From Lysobacter avium (GTDB lineage Bacteria > Pseudomonadota > Gammaproteobacteria > Xanthomonadales > Xanthomonadaceae): a stretch of DNA of 64,000 bases. Each line of letters begins with the position of its first letter. Positions within the stretch are counted from its first letter, which is position 1. Positions 9,712 through 18,384 of the stretch are shown here, in pieces. The notes beneath the pieces are model-generated. The model made no database searches, was not told where the DNA came from, and saw only the letters and a list, made by a program, of their open reading frames with translations. The translations under genes and the position numbers were made by a program. Location of the stretch: assembly GCF_015209745.1 (NCBI RefSeq), contig NZ_CP063657.1, forward strand, positions 744,001 to 808,000, in the 5' to 3' direction.

Positions 9712-9726
9712 CACGATATATGGTTA
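9711..9726. promoter_or_regulatory. Candidate NrdR box
   Basis: ACACGATATATGGTTA resembles the NrdR box consensus ACACwATATATwGTGT, with 12 of 16 positions matching, including ACAC, ATATAT and GT. It abuts the -35 element of the nrdAB promoter, where a repressor would act. A second, much weaker match lies one box-spacing away at 9681-9696 over the -10. NrdR boxes normally occur in pairs, so the poor second copy lowers confidence. Confidence 0.45.
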
Positions 9727-9809
9727 TCTGCGTCGCCTATGGCACGTGCTGGGCGAATGCGCATCGCGATAGCCGTGACGTATGCTCTGGCCACGAAAGG
9801 GGAGCCGCA

Positions 9810-12587
9810 ATGCCGCTGAGCTGGAACGAGATCAAGACCCGGGCCATCGCCTTCTCCAAGGAGTGGGCAGGCGAGGCGTCAGAGGATGCCGAGGCCAAGT
9901 CCTTCTGGGATGCGTTTTTCGAGGTGTTCGGCGTGCACCGTCGGCGCATCGCCAGTTTCGAGGTGCCGATCAAGCGCGAGGACGGTTCCGGCGGCTTCAT
10001 CGACCTGCTGTGGAAGGGCATCCTGCTGGTCGAGCACAAATCGCGCGGCAAGGATCTGGACCGCGCCTACGGCCAGGCGCGCGACTACTTTCCCGGCCTC
10101 AAAGACCGCGACCTGCCGCGCTACGTGCTGGTCTCGGATTTCGAGCGTTTCCGCCTGCACGACCTGGAAACCGGCGAGCAGCACGCCTTCGCGCTGAAGG
10201 AGCTGCACCGCCATATCCGCCTGTTCGGGTTCGTCGCCGGCTACCAGTCGCGCCCCTTCAAGGACCAGGACCCGGTCAACATCAAGGCCGCCGAGCGCAT
10301 GGGCAAGCTGCACGATGCCTTGCGCGACGACGGCTACACCGGCCACAAGCTCGAAGTGCTGCTGGTGCGCGTACTGTTCTGCCTGTTCGCCGAGGACACC
10401 GGCATCTTCGAGCCGCGCCGGCGCTTCCAGGACTACATCGAGCAGCGCACGTCCGAGGACGGCAGCGACCTGGGCGGCGCGCTGGCCACCTTGTTCGACG
10501 TGCTCAACACTGCCCCGGACCAGCGTCAGAAAGGCCTGGACGCGCAACTGGCCGGCTTCCCCTACGTCAACGGCAAGCTGTTCGAGGAGCGCCTGTCGCC
10601 GGCCGCGTTCAACACCACCATGCGCGAGCGCCTGCTCGATGCCTGCGGTCTGGACTGGAGCGAAATCAGCCCGGCGATCTTCGGCGCGCTGTTCCAGTCG
10701 ATCATGGATGCCAAGGCGCGGCGCAACCTCGGCGCGCACTACACCAGCGAGAAGAACATCCTCAAGCTGATCGGGCCGCTGTTCCTGGACGATCTGCGTG
10801 CGGAGTTTGACAAGCTCAAGGCCAGCCGGCCCAAGCTGCACGAGTTCCACGAGAAGATCGCGGCCCTGAAGTTCCTCGACCCGGCGTGCGGCTGCGGCAA
10901 CTTCCTCGTCATCGCCTACCGCGAACTGAGGATGCTGGAGCTGGACGTGATCGAGGCGCTGTACCAGAAGGATCAGGAGGCCGGCCAGGTCACGGACCCG
11001 CGCCTGCTGATCAAGTGCAACGTGGACCAGTTCTACGGCATCGAGATCGAGGAGTTCCCCGCCCAGATCGCGCAACTGGCGCTGTGGCTGGTCGATCACC
11101 AGGTCAACCTGCGCGTGAGCGAGATGTTCGGCAACCCGTTCGAGCGGCTGCCTTTGAAGAAATCGGCAACGATCGTCCACGGCAACGCGCTGCGGATCGA
11201 CTGGAACGACGTGGTGCCTGCGGCGGAGCTGGACTACATCCTGGGGAATCCGCCGTTCTCCGGTGCGATGGTGATGTCGGATCAGGCGCGTGCGGACTTC
11301 GCTGAGGTTTTTTCCGACGTGAAAGGCGCCAAGGTGCTGGACTTTGTGGCGGCTTGGTATTGGCTCGCTGCCAAGTACGTTCAGGGCACCGGTGTCGACG
11401 TAGGCTTCGTGTCGACGAGCTCGATTTGCCAAGGCGAGCAGGTGAGCTTGCTGTGGCGGCCGATGCTTGAACGCCTCGGCATACGCATCAACTTCGCCCA
11501 CCAGACCTTCAAGTGGAGCAACGAAGCGCGAGGCAACGCCGCGGTCCACTGCATCATCATTGGCTTCAGTCTGAGCGATCGGTTGAGCAAGCTGATCTAT
11601 GAATACCCGGATGTGAACGGCGAACCGCAGGTCAAGCCGGCCGCCAATATCAACCCGTACTTGATTGACGGGCCCAATGTGCTTCTCGACAATCGAAGCG
11701 AGCCGATCTGCGACGTGCCAGTCATGCGGTTTGGCAGCATGCCTCGCGATGGTGGTCATCTGCTCTTGAGCGATGAGGAGCGAACACGTTTGCTTGCCGA
11801 CGAACCGGACGCGGCTCCTTACATCCTTCCGATGATCGGCGCACATGGCTTTCTCAACGGCGGCTCGCGCTGGTGCATTTGGTTTGAGGGGGCGAACCCG
11901 ACGGTTCTGCGTTCGCTTCCACGCTTGCGCGAGCGGGTGGAGAACGTTAAAGCGTTCCGCCTCGCCAGCAAGGCATCCAGCACGCAAAGCTTCGCGGCGA
12001 CGCCATACTTGTTCTGTCAGATCGCGCAGCCGGTGACGGATTACATCCTCGTTCCGCGCCACTCGTCGGAGAACCGGTCGTTGGTGCCCATGGGTTTTCT
12101 TGGCCCCGACAAGATTGCCGGTGATAGCTGTAACACGATTCCAGGCGCCACCAACTTTCACTTCGGAGTCCTGCAAAGCTCGATGCACACGGCTTGGGTA
12201 CGCTACACCTGCGGTCGCCTCAAGAGCGACTTCCGCTACTCCAAAGACATCGTCTACAACAACTTCCCCTGGCCCGAGTCTCCCAGCGACAAACAACGCG
12301 ACGCCATCGAAGCCGCCGCCCAGGGCGTGCTCGACGCCCGCGCCGCGTTCCCCGACAGCACGCTCGCCGACCTCTACGACCCGACCACGATGCCGCCGGC
12401 GCTGGTTAAGGCGCACCAGACGCTCGACCGCGCGGTGGACGCCGCCTACGGCAAGCGCCGCTTCGACAGCGACGCCGAGCGCGTCGCGTTCCTGTTCGAG
12501 CGCTACCAGCAGCTGACCTCGCTGCTGCCCGCCGCCAAACCGGCCAAGTCGCCTCGACGGAAAACACCTGCCACGGCAAGCGACTAG
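9810..12587 (+). CDS. MmeI-like type IIL restriction-modification enzyme
   Basis: A 925-residue single-chain enzyme that should both methylate adenine and cut DNA at a distance from its site. The N-terminal nuclease motif is D65-x9-E75-x-K77 (in GFIDLLWKG and VEHKSRGKDLDRAYGQARDY), the spacing reported for MmeI. A helical spacer follows, then a gamma-class N6-adenine methyltransferase: SAM motif FLDPACGCGNFLV near residue 355 and catalytic NPPF near 478. The rest would be the target recognition domain and C-terminal helices. Codon use between about 11290 and 12200 is visibly less GC-biased than on either side. AAAGGGG lies before the ATG. No separate restriction or specificity gene is adjacent. 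Confidence 0.9.
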   Translation: MPLSWNEIKTRAIAFSKEWAGEASEDAEAKSFWDAFFEVFGVHRRRIASFEVPIKREDGSGGFIDLLWKGILLVEHKSRGKDLDRAYGQARDYFPGLKDRDLPRYVLVSDFERFRLHDLETGEQHAFALKELHRHIRLFGFVAGYQSRPFKDQDPVNIKAAERMGKLHDALRDDGYTGHKLEVLLVRVLFCLFAEDTGIFEPRRRFQDYIEQRTSEDGSDLGGALATLFDVLNTAPDQRQKGLDAQLAGFPYVNGKLFEERLSPAAFNTTMRERLLDACGLDWSEISPAIFGALFQSIMDAKARRNLGAHYTSEKNILKLIGPLFLDDLRAEFDKLKASRPKLHEFHEKIAALKFLDPACGCGNFLVIAYRELRMLELDVIEALYQKDQEAGQVTDPRLLIKCNVDQFYGIEIEEFPAQIAQLALWLVDHQVNLRVSEMFGNPFERLPLKKSATIVHGNALRIDWNDVVPAAELDYILGNPPFSGAMVMSDQARADFAEVFSDVKGAKVLDFVAAWYWLAAKYVQGTGVDVGFVSTSSICQGEQVSLLWRPMLERLGIRINFAHQTFKWSNEARGNAAVHCIIIGFSLSDRLSKLIYEYPDVNGEPQVKPAANINPYLIDGPNVLLDNRSEPICDVPVMRFGSMPRDGGHLLLSDEERTRLLADEPDAAPYILPMIGAHGFLNGGSRWCIWFEGANPTVLRSLPRLRERVENVKAFRLASKASSTQSFAATPYLFCQIAQPVTDYILVPRHSSENRSLVPMGFLGPDKIAGDSCNTIPGATNFHFGVLQSSMHTAWVRYTCGRLKSDFRYSKDIVYNNFPWPESPSDKQRDAIEAAAQGVLDARAAFPDSTLADLYDPTTMPPALVKAHQTLDRAVDAAYGKRRFDSDAERVAFLFERYQQLTSLLPAAKPAKSPRRKTPATASD

Positions 12588-12614
12588 CCGCCTTACTCAT
12601 TGAGAAGCAACCAG

Positions 12615-12956
12615 ATGCCGCTCATGCAAGCCCTCGGCCTGTTTGTCCTGACCGCCATCGCCGAGATCGTCGGTTGCTGGCTGGTGCTGATGTGGCGCAA
12701 GCCGGAGGGTGCGACGTGGCTGCTGGTGCCGGCGGCGCTGTGCCTTGCGGGGTTCGCGTGGCTGCTGACCCTTCATCCCGCCGCCTCGGGCCGGGTGTAT
12801 GCGGCGTACGGCGGGGTCTATGTCGCCACGGCGCTGGGGTGGTTGTGGGCGGTGGATGGCGTGCGGCCGGGAATGCCTGACCTGATCGGCGGCGGACTGA
12901 TCCTGGCCGGGGCGTTGGTGATCATCGGCGGGCATTGGCCGTCGGCCGCGCCTTGA
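12615..12956 (+). CDS. ynfA: YnfA/UPF0060 small membrane protein
   Basis: About 113 residues forming four transmembrane helices, with the family hallmark [19 protein letters not shown] and [12 protein letters not shown] near the N-terminus. YnfA proteins resemble small multidrug resistance transporters; the physiological substrate is not firmly established. The ATG at 12615 is chosen; an in-frame TTG at 12600 and an ATG at 12624 are alternatives. It follows the restriction-modification gene by 27 bases and may be read from the same transcript. Confidence 0.93.
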   Translation: MPLMQALGLFVLTAIAEIVGCWLVLMWRKPEGATWLLVPAALCLAGFAWLLTLHPAASGRVYAAYGGVYVATALGWLWAVDGVRPGMPDLIGGGLILAGALVIIGGHWPSAAP

Positions 12957-13096
12957 CTGAAGCGATTGGCCGGTTGCGCCCGCGTTGAAACGCCCCACCG
13001 GGCGCACACTCCATTTGCCCGGCTTCCTCCCGGACGGGACAATAGCCGGCCTTGCCTGGCGGTCGCCAGACTCTTATTGCCACCACGGAAGCCCCT

Positions 13097-14272
13097 ATGC
13101 CCATCATCCGTATGTCCGACCTCGACCTCGCCGGCAAGCGCGTGTTGATCCGCGAGGACCTCAACGTGCCGATCGATGACAACGGTGCGATCACCTCCGA
13201 CCAGCGCATCACCGCCGCGCTGCCGACCCTTCGTCTGGCGCTGGAGAAGGGCGCGGCGGTAATGGTGATGTCCCACCGCGGTCGTCCCACCGAGGGCCAG
13301 TGGAGCGAGGCGGATTCGCTGGCCCCGGTGGCGGCGCGGCTGTCGGACCTGCTGGGCATGGATGTGCCCCTGATCAAGGGCTGGCTGGACGGCGTCGAGG
13401 TCGCCCCCGGCCAACTGGTGCTGCTGGAAAACTGCCGCATGAACGTCGGCGAGAAGGCCGACGACGAGACGCTCGCCAAGCGCTATGCCGCGCTGTGCGA
13501 TGTGTTCGTGATGGACGCTTTCGGTACCGCCCATCGCGCGCAGGCATCCACCCATGGCGTGATCCGCCAGGCCAAAGTCGCCGCCGGTGGCCCACTGCTG
13601 ATGGCCGAGCTGGACGCGCTGGGCAAGGCGCTGCACGAACCTGCGCGGCCGCTGCTGGCCATCGTTGCCGGCTCCAAGGTCAGCACCAAGCTCGAACTGC
13701 TGTCCTCGCTGGTCGGCAAGGTCGACCAGCTGATCGTTGGCGGCGGCATCGCCAATACCTTCATCGCCGCGATGGGCCACGGGGTTGGCAAGTCGCTGGT
13801 GGAGATGGACCTGCTGGACACCGCCCGCCAGATCATCGACGACGCCAAGGCCCGCGGCGCGGACATTCCGCTGCCCAGCGACGTCGTGGTTGCGCCGGCC
13901 TTCGCCGCCGACGCCCCGGCTACCGTGAAGCCGGTGGACGCGGTCGGCGCCGACGACATGATCCTCGATATCGGGCCCGACACTGCCGCGCGCTACGCGG
14001 CGATGATCGCCAAGGCCGGCACCGTGGTCTGGAACGGCCCGGTGGGCGTGTTCGAGTTCGAGGCCTTCAGCCACGGCACGCAGACGCTGGCCGAAGCGAT
14101 TGCCGACAGCGCGGCGTTCTCCATCGCCGGTGGCGGCGACACCCTGGCCGCAGTCGACAAGTACGGCATCGCCGATCGGGTGGACTACATCTCCACCGGT
14201 GGCGGCGCGTTCCTGGAGTTCCTGGAAGGCAAGGAGTTGCCGGCCGTAACCGCGCTGCAGGCGCGCAACTGA
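13097..14272 (+). CDS. pgk: Phosphoglycerate kinase
   Basis: A 391-residue monomeric kinase making ATP from 1,3-bisphosphoglycerate in glycolysis, reversible in gluconeogenesis. The N-terminal signature [13 protein letters not shown], the [12 protein letters not shown] loop, the hinge region with [13 protein letters not shown], and the C-terminal nucleotide-binding [10 protein letters not shown] and [10 protein letters not shown] are all intact. It is the first gene of a glycolytic run with a phosphatase and pyruvate kinase. The intergenic region before it is 140 bases, so it probably has its own promoter. Confidence 0.98.
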   Translation: MPIIRMSDLDLAGKRVLIREDLNVPIDDNGAITSDQRITAALPTLRLALEKGAAVMVMSHRGRPTEGQWSEADSLAPVAARLSDLLGMDVPLIKGWLDGVEVAPGQLVLLENCRMNVGEKADDETLAKRYAALCDVFVMDAFGTAHRAQASTHGVIRQAKVAAGGPLLMAELDALGKALHEPARPLLAIVAGSKVSTKLELLSSLVGKVDQLIVGGGIANTFIAAMGHGVGKSLVEMDLLDTARQIIDDAKARGADIPLPSDVVVAPAFAADAPATVKPVDAVGADDMILDIGPDTAARYAAMIAKAGTVVWNGPVGVFEFEAFSHGTQTLAEAIADSAAFSIAGGGDTLAAVDKYGIADRVDYISTGGGAFLEFLEGKELPAVTALQARN

Positions 14273-14298
14273 GCGATCCGGTGCCGCACCCCAGCCAT

Positions 14299-14958
14299 AT
14301 GCCGGGCGACGACCGGGCGCAGGCCACCCTGTTCTTCGACATGGACGGCACCCTGATCGACTCGGCGGTCGGCATCACCCGCTGCGTCGCCCACGCGCTG
14401 ACACAGATGTCGGTGCCGGTGCCGCCGCAGGCCCAGCTGCGGCGCTGGATCGGCCCGTCGCTGCGGACCAGCTTTACCCCGCTGCTGCACGACCCGCTGC
14501 TGGTTGAGCGGGCCGTCGAGCATTACCGCGTGCGTTTCGAAAGCCATGGCTGGGCGGAGCACGAGATCTATCCCGGGATTGCCGAGGTGATCGAGAATCT
14601 GCACGCCGCCGGTCATCAGTTGGCCGTCGTCACCGCCAAGAACGAGCCGCACGCGCGCAAGATCGTCGAACACCTGCCGTTCGGCCACCTCTTCGATGAC
14701 GTCATCGGAGCAACCGTCGATGGCCGGATCAGCGACAAACCCGACCTGATCAACGAGGCTCTCAGGCGCCTCGATCTAGCGCCGGAACAGTGCTGGATGA
14801 TCGGCGACCGGCACATGGACATCGAAGGCGCCCGCCACCACGGCATGCGCAACATCGGGGTACTGTGGGGCTTCGGTGGCGAGGCGGAACTGCGCGCCTC
14901 CGGTGCCGGGCACCTCGCGCGATCGCCGGCCGACATCCCCACCTTAATAGCGGGCTGA
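14299..14958 (+). CDS. HAD-superfamily phosphatase (phosphoglycolate phosphatase-like)
   Basis: About 219 residues with the haloacid dehalogenase motifs: FFDMDGTLIDSAVG (nucleophile and acid aspartates), VVTAKNE (motif II), the lysine in ISDKPDLI and the metal-binding MIGDRHMDIEGARH. The cap domain is helical, as in Gph and related phosphatases, so phosphoglycolate is a reasonable but unproven substrate. The ATG at 14299 is used; an in-frame GTG at 14281 would add six residues, and neither has a good ribosome site. It lies 26 bases after pgk and before pyk, probably in one operon. Confidence 0.85.
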   Translation: MPGDDRAQATLFFDMDGTLIDSAVGITRCVAHALTQMSVPVPPQAQLRRWIGPSLRTSFTPLLHDPLLVERAVEHYRVRFESHGWAEHEIYPGIAEVIENLHAAGHQLAVVTAKNEPHARKIVEHLPFGHLFDDVIGATVDGRISDKPDLINEALRRLDLAPEQCWMIGDRHMDIEGARHHGMRNIGVLWGFGGEAELRASGAGHLARSPADIPTLIAG

Positions 14959-15060
14959 ACCGGCGCAACGACGGAGTGCGGGCGGGGGCGGCACCGACGA
15001 TGAGCGATGTATCCCGATCATGCTAGCGTCCACGGCTTGATCTTCAGGGAACCCAATTCC

Positions 15061-16527
15061 ATGGCCGCGCTGCTGCGACGTACCAAGATCCTCGCCACCC
15101 TTGGCCCCGCCACCGACGCGCCCGGAGTGCTGGATTCGCTCATCGCCGCGGGGGTGGACGTGGTCCGGCTCAACTTCTCCCACGGCGACCCGGATTCCCA
15201 CCGCTCGCGCGCCGAAGCGGTGCGGGCCGCCGGGCAGCGCCTGGGACGGGAAGTCGGAATCCTGGTCGACCTGCCCGGTCCGAAAATCCGCATCGGCCAC
15301 TTCGAGGAGGGCAAGGTCGCGCTGAGCGCGGGCGATCGCTTCGACCTGATCGCCCGTGAGGACGCCGCGCCCGGAACCAACCGCGAGGTCGGCGTCAGCT
15401 ACCTCGGCCTGCCCGGTGATGTCGCGCCCGACGACGTGCTGCTGCTGGATGACGGCATGATGCAGTTGCGCGTCACCGCGGTCGACGGACAGCGCATCAC
15501 CACCCAGGTGCTCAACGACGGCGAGCTGTCGGACCGCAAGGGGCTGAACAAACAGGGCGGCGGACTGTCACTGGGTGCGCTCACCGCGCATGACGCGGAG
15601 CTGATCGAGATCGCTGCGCAGATGGACGCGGACTTCATCGCGGTCTCGTTCTGCCGCACCGCCGAGGACATGCACCAGGCACGTCGCCTCGCCCGCGCCG
15701 CCGGCAGCGACGCCTACCTGGTGGCCAAGATCGAGCGCGCGGAGGCGATCGAGAACCTGGGCGACATCATCGATGCCAGCGACGTGGTGATGGTGGCGCG
15801 CGGCGACCTGGGCGTGGAGATCGGCGATGCCGAACTGCCCGGTTTGCAGAAGAAGATCATCCGCGAGTCGCTGGCCCGGCACCGGGTGGTGATCACGGCT
15901 ACCCAGATGCTGCAGTCGATGGTGGAAAGTCCGATCCCGACGCGGGCCGAGGTGCTGGATGTCGCCAACGCGGTCATCGATGGCACCGATGCGGTGATGC
16001 TGTCGGCCGAGTCCGCCGCAGGCCGTTATCCCGTGCGCGCGGTTGAGGCGCTGGCGCGGATCTGCCTGGGCGCCGAGCGCCAGTTCGACCACGACACCGA
16101 CTTCGAGGCCGCGCCGCGCAACCTGCAGCGCGCCGATCAGGCCATCGCGATGGCGGCGATGTTTGTCTCCGAGCACATCGGCGTGCGCGCCATCGTCGCG
16201 ATCACCGAGTCCGGCGGCACCGCTGGGTTCCTGTCCCGGTTCCGCTCGCCGGTGCCGATTTTCGGCCTGTCGCGCCACCCGGGCACCCGCCGCAAGATGG
16301 CGATGATGCGTGGCGTGATCCCGCTGGATTTCGACAGCCGGGGCATGGACACCCGGGACGCGGTGCGCAATGGCGTTCGCATGCTCTACGACGCCGACCA
16401 CCTGGCCGTCGGTGAGCGGGTCATCTTCACCAGCGGCGACCACATGGAGCATGAGGGCGCGACCAACACGCTGCGTCTGGTGCTGGTGGGCGATGCCGGC
16501 AGTTCCGAAGGCCTGGGCGAGCTTTGA
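15061..16527 (+). CDS. pyk: Pyruvate kinase
   Basis: A 488-residue enzyme converting phosphoenolpyruvate and ADP to pyruvate and ATP. It has the N-terminal RTKILATLGPA, VVRLNFSHG, the active-site MVARGDLGVEIG, and VITATQMLQSM, followed by the regulatory C-terminal domain with AIVAITESGGTAGFLSRFR. The start at 15061 lies 102 bases after the phosphatase gene and begins MAALLRRTK, as expected for the family. In this cluster it should be followed by fructose-bisphosphate aldolase, but a secretion cargo module lies between them. Confidence 0.97.
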   Translation: MAALLRRTKILATLGPATDAPGVLDSLIAAGVDVVRLNFSHGDPDSHRSRAEAVRAAGQRLGREVGILVDLPGPKIRIGHFEEGKVALSAGDRFDLIAREDAAPGTNREVGVSYLGLPGDVAPDDVLLLDDGMMQLRVTAVDGQRITTQVLNDGELSDRKGLNKQGGGLSLGALTAHDAELIEIAAQMDADFIAVSFCRTAEDMHQARRLARAAGSDAYLVAKIERAEAIENLGDIIDASDVVMVARGDLGVEIGDAELPGLQKKIIRESLARHRVVITATQMLQSMVESPIPTRAEVLDVANAVIDGTDAVMLSAESAAGRYPVRAVEALARICLGAERQFDHDTDFEAAPRNLQRADQAIAMAAMFVSEHIGVRAIVAITESGGTAGFLSRFRSPVPIFGLSRHPGTRRKMAMMRGVIPLDFDSRGMDTRDAVRNGVRMLYDADHLAVGERVIFTSGDHMEHEGATNTLRLVLVGDAGSSEGLGEL

Positions 16528-16591
16528 TCGTGTCAGCCTGTCTGGCTAGATTGCCGGGGAAGTAAACCTCTTTGACTCAAGGAAGATTGAG

Positions 16592-17140
16592 ATGACAGGG
16601 AACTGGATAGTCCTTGGCGACGCCACCAGCAGTGGCGGTCGCATGATTACCTGCACGCCGTTCACCGACGTAGACGGCAAAGGCGTATGCCGCAAGGGCG
16701 ACAAAGCCACTTGCCCCCAACACAAGGGCGTGTTCCCGATTACGGGCGGCTACGACCCGACCACCATCATCGATGATCATGAAGTGGCCTTGCATGGCGC
16801 CACTCTCGCCTGTGGCTGCAAAGTTCTGTCTACCCAGCAGATGCGTGTGTTCCTGGATGGGGGCGGAGGTGCGGTCGCGGTGGGGTCCCCAGCCGCCGCC
16901 CAAGTGGCAACTGCGCTGACGCAAGCTGCCGCTAGTGGGTTGCTGCCGTACGACGAAGCTTTCGTCCTGATATCGGAGTTGACGGGTAAGCCGTTGGTAA
17001 ATCGGCAATACAGATTGATCCGTATGGACGGGGCAATCGAAGACGGTACGACGGATGACGAAGGGAAGACTCACATAGCGACTTCGGACATGCCCGAAGG
17101 CCTGCACGTCGAGATAGGTGAGGAGAAGGTCGATGCCTAG
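16592..17140 (+). CDS. PAAR-domain protein (type VI secretion spike tip)
   Basis: A 182-residue protein whose first 95 residues form a PAAR domain: LGDATSSGGRMITC, VCRKGDKATCPQHKGVFPI, DDHEVALHGATLACGCKVL. PAAR proteins sharpen the VgrG spike of type VI secretion systems and carry effectors. The remaining part (LLPYDEAFVLISELTGKPL and after) resembles the extension seen in effector-linked PAAR proteins. The start codon overlaps no neighbour; the stop overlaps the amidase start. No type VI structural gene lies in the window, so the machine would be encoded elsewhere. Base composition looks a little less GC-rich than pyk and fba. Confidence 0.9.
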   Translation: MTGNWIVLGDATSSGGRMITCTPFTDVDGKGVCRKGDKATCPQHKGVFPITGGYDPTTIIDDHEVALHGATLACGCKVLSTQQMRVFLDGGGGAVAVGSPAAAQVATALTQAAASGLLPYDEAFVLISELTGKPLVNRQYRLIRMDGAIEDGTTDDEGKTHIATSDMPEGLHVEIGEEKVDA

Positions 17141-17864
17141 CTTCAAGCACGTTGGTCAATCAACAACTTCCCCCGCTTCAAACTCGCAGCGCATGGTGAT
17201 TCGAGTGCCCGCCTACGTAGATGACAAGGGCTATGTGCAAAATGCAGGGTTCACATTCAAGCCGATTCCCGCCCTCGAGAAGGGGGCGATCGATGGGCCG
17301 AAAGCCATCGTGCTGCATCGCACTGATTCGTACTCTGTCGATAGTGCCCTGCGGTCATTTCAAAGCGGCATAGGCACCCACTTCATCGTTGACAAGGATG
17401 GCACCGTCACTCAAACGGCGAGCCTGCTCAGGAGGACTGCCCACGTGGGGAAAATAAAATCCCGGGCAGCGGAAAGTGGCAGCCCTGCCGGTGAAGCTGC
17501 CTTGATCAACGGTTGGGGGTGGGCGCCGACCAAGATCTACAACCATGAAAAGTCCAAGACCTATCCGGATCGTTATCCGATGAATCAAGACAGCGTGGGG
17601 ATCGAAACGGTCGCAAAACATCGTGGTGAATCGGGATGGGAGGCACCAACTCCGGAGCAGTTGGCGTCCATTGCTACGATCATTCGCGTTTTGAAGGATG
17701 CATATGGCCTCGGAGAGAATGATGTTTATGAGCACGACAAGGTTTCGTACAAAACTGGCGGCGAAGGGGCGGGTCTCTACTCCGGCGACCCGATCGCATC
17801 ACCCGGAATGCCTCCAGCCCTTGACTCCTCCTTGCCCGGACTGGAGGGCGTTGCGAACCGCTAG
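17133..17864 (+). CDS. N-acetylmuramoyl-L-alanine amidase, probable type VI effector
   Basis: A 243-residue protein with an Amidase_2 (PGRP-like) fold: KAIVLHRTDSYS with the first zinc-ligand histidine, GTHFIVDKDGTVTQTASLL, RRTAHVGKI with a second histidine, and QDSVGIETVAKH. It would cut the bond between N-acetylmuramic acid and the peptide stem of peptidoglycan. There is no signal peptide, so it needs another route to the periplasm; the PAAR gene it overlaps by eight bases supplies one. AGGAGAAGG precedes the ATG. The C-terminus lacks a recognisable targeting signal. Confidence 0.88.
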   Translation: MPSFKHVGQSTTSPASNSQRMVIRVPAYVDDKGYVQNAGFTFKPIPALEKGAIDGPKAIVLHRTDSYSVDSALRSFQSGIGTHFIVDKDGTVTQTASLLRRTAHVGKIKSRAAESGSPAGEAALINGWGWAPTKIYNHEKSKTYPDRYPMNQDSVGIETVAKHRGESGWEAPTPEQLASIATIIRVLKDAYGLGENDVYEHDKVSYKTGGEGAGLYSGDPIASPGMPPALDSSLPGLEGVANR

Positions 17865-18294
17865 CCTGGTCGCCGCTACCAGCTTGTCGCTGCTGTCGTG
17901 CAGTTCTGCGCCTCCGCCTGGATTGGCCATCGTTGACGCGGGCCCCCAAGTCATCAGCGTTGCCCTGCCCCGTTACGATGGTCCGCCGGGCGATGCCCTG
18001 CAGGACGCCTGTCAGGCTTGGGAGCTGTCGGCGCAACAGGTTGAGCGCTTCTTTCAACTCAGCGAGCCATACTCGTCGAATCCCTACAGCGGGTTCTACC
18101 AACTGCCATGCTCGGTTTCGGGAGAGCTTCAGGCCGAAGGCAAGACCTGGACATTCGAGATCAACGGCGGTGGCACCGCAACATGGCGCGCGAAGGAGGA
18201 GACCCGCTACTGGGGATGCAGTGTCGAGGAATGCGGGCCACTCGTCTTGATGCCCACCGATTCCATGAATCCCGATGGTGTGGCTCAGCTGTGA
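17851..18294 (+). CDS. Putative immunity lipoprotein for the amidase effector
   Basis: About 147 residues starting at TTG 17851, which overlaps the amidase end by 14 bases and follows GGAGGG. The first 18 residues form a lipoprotein signal ending in SLLSCSS, so the mature protein should sit in the periplasm attached to a membrane. The rest has four cysteines in the last third (QLPCSVSG, YWGCSVEECG) and no family I recognise. A periplasmic protein directly after a peptidoglycan-cutting effector is the usual place for its immunity partner. The role is inferred from position and location only. Confidence 0.65.
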   Translation: MRTASLVAATSLSLLSCSSAPPPGLAIVDAGPQVISVALPRYDGPPGDALQDACQAWELSAQQVERFFQLSEPYSSNPYSGFYQLPCSVSGELQAEGKTWTFEINGGGTATWRAKEETRYWGCSVEECGPLVLMPTDSMNPDGVAQL

Positions 18295-18384
18295 TTGACG
18301 GTAAGCCACTGTTTCGCAATGGCCTTTGCAGTGACCGGTGGCCTATACTATCGGGCTAACCCCGCCACTTCCTGCAGGAATTCC

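Noticed and set aside
9879..12416. An 845-codon minus-strand frame opposite the restriction-modification gene
   Set aside because: Low-complexity composition without motifs, antisense to a gene with intact catalytic motifs.
17133..17864. Prophage endolysin
   Set aside because: No holin, spanin or phage gene nearby; it overlaps a PAAR gene and is followed by a lipoprotein.
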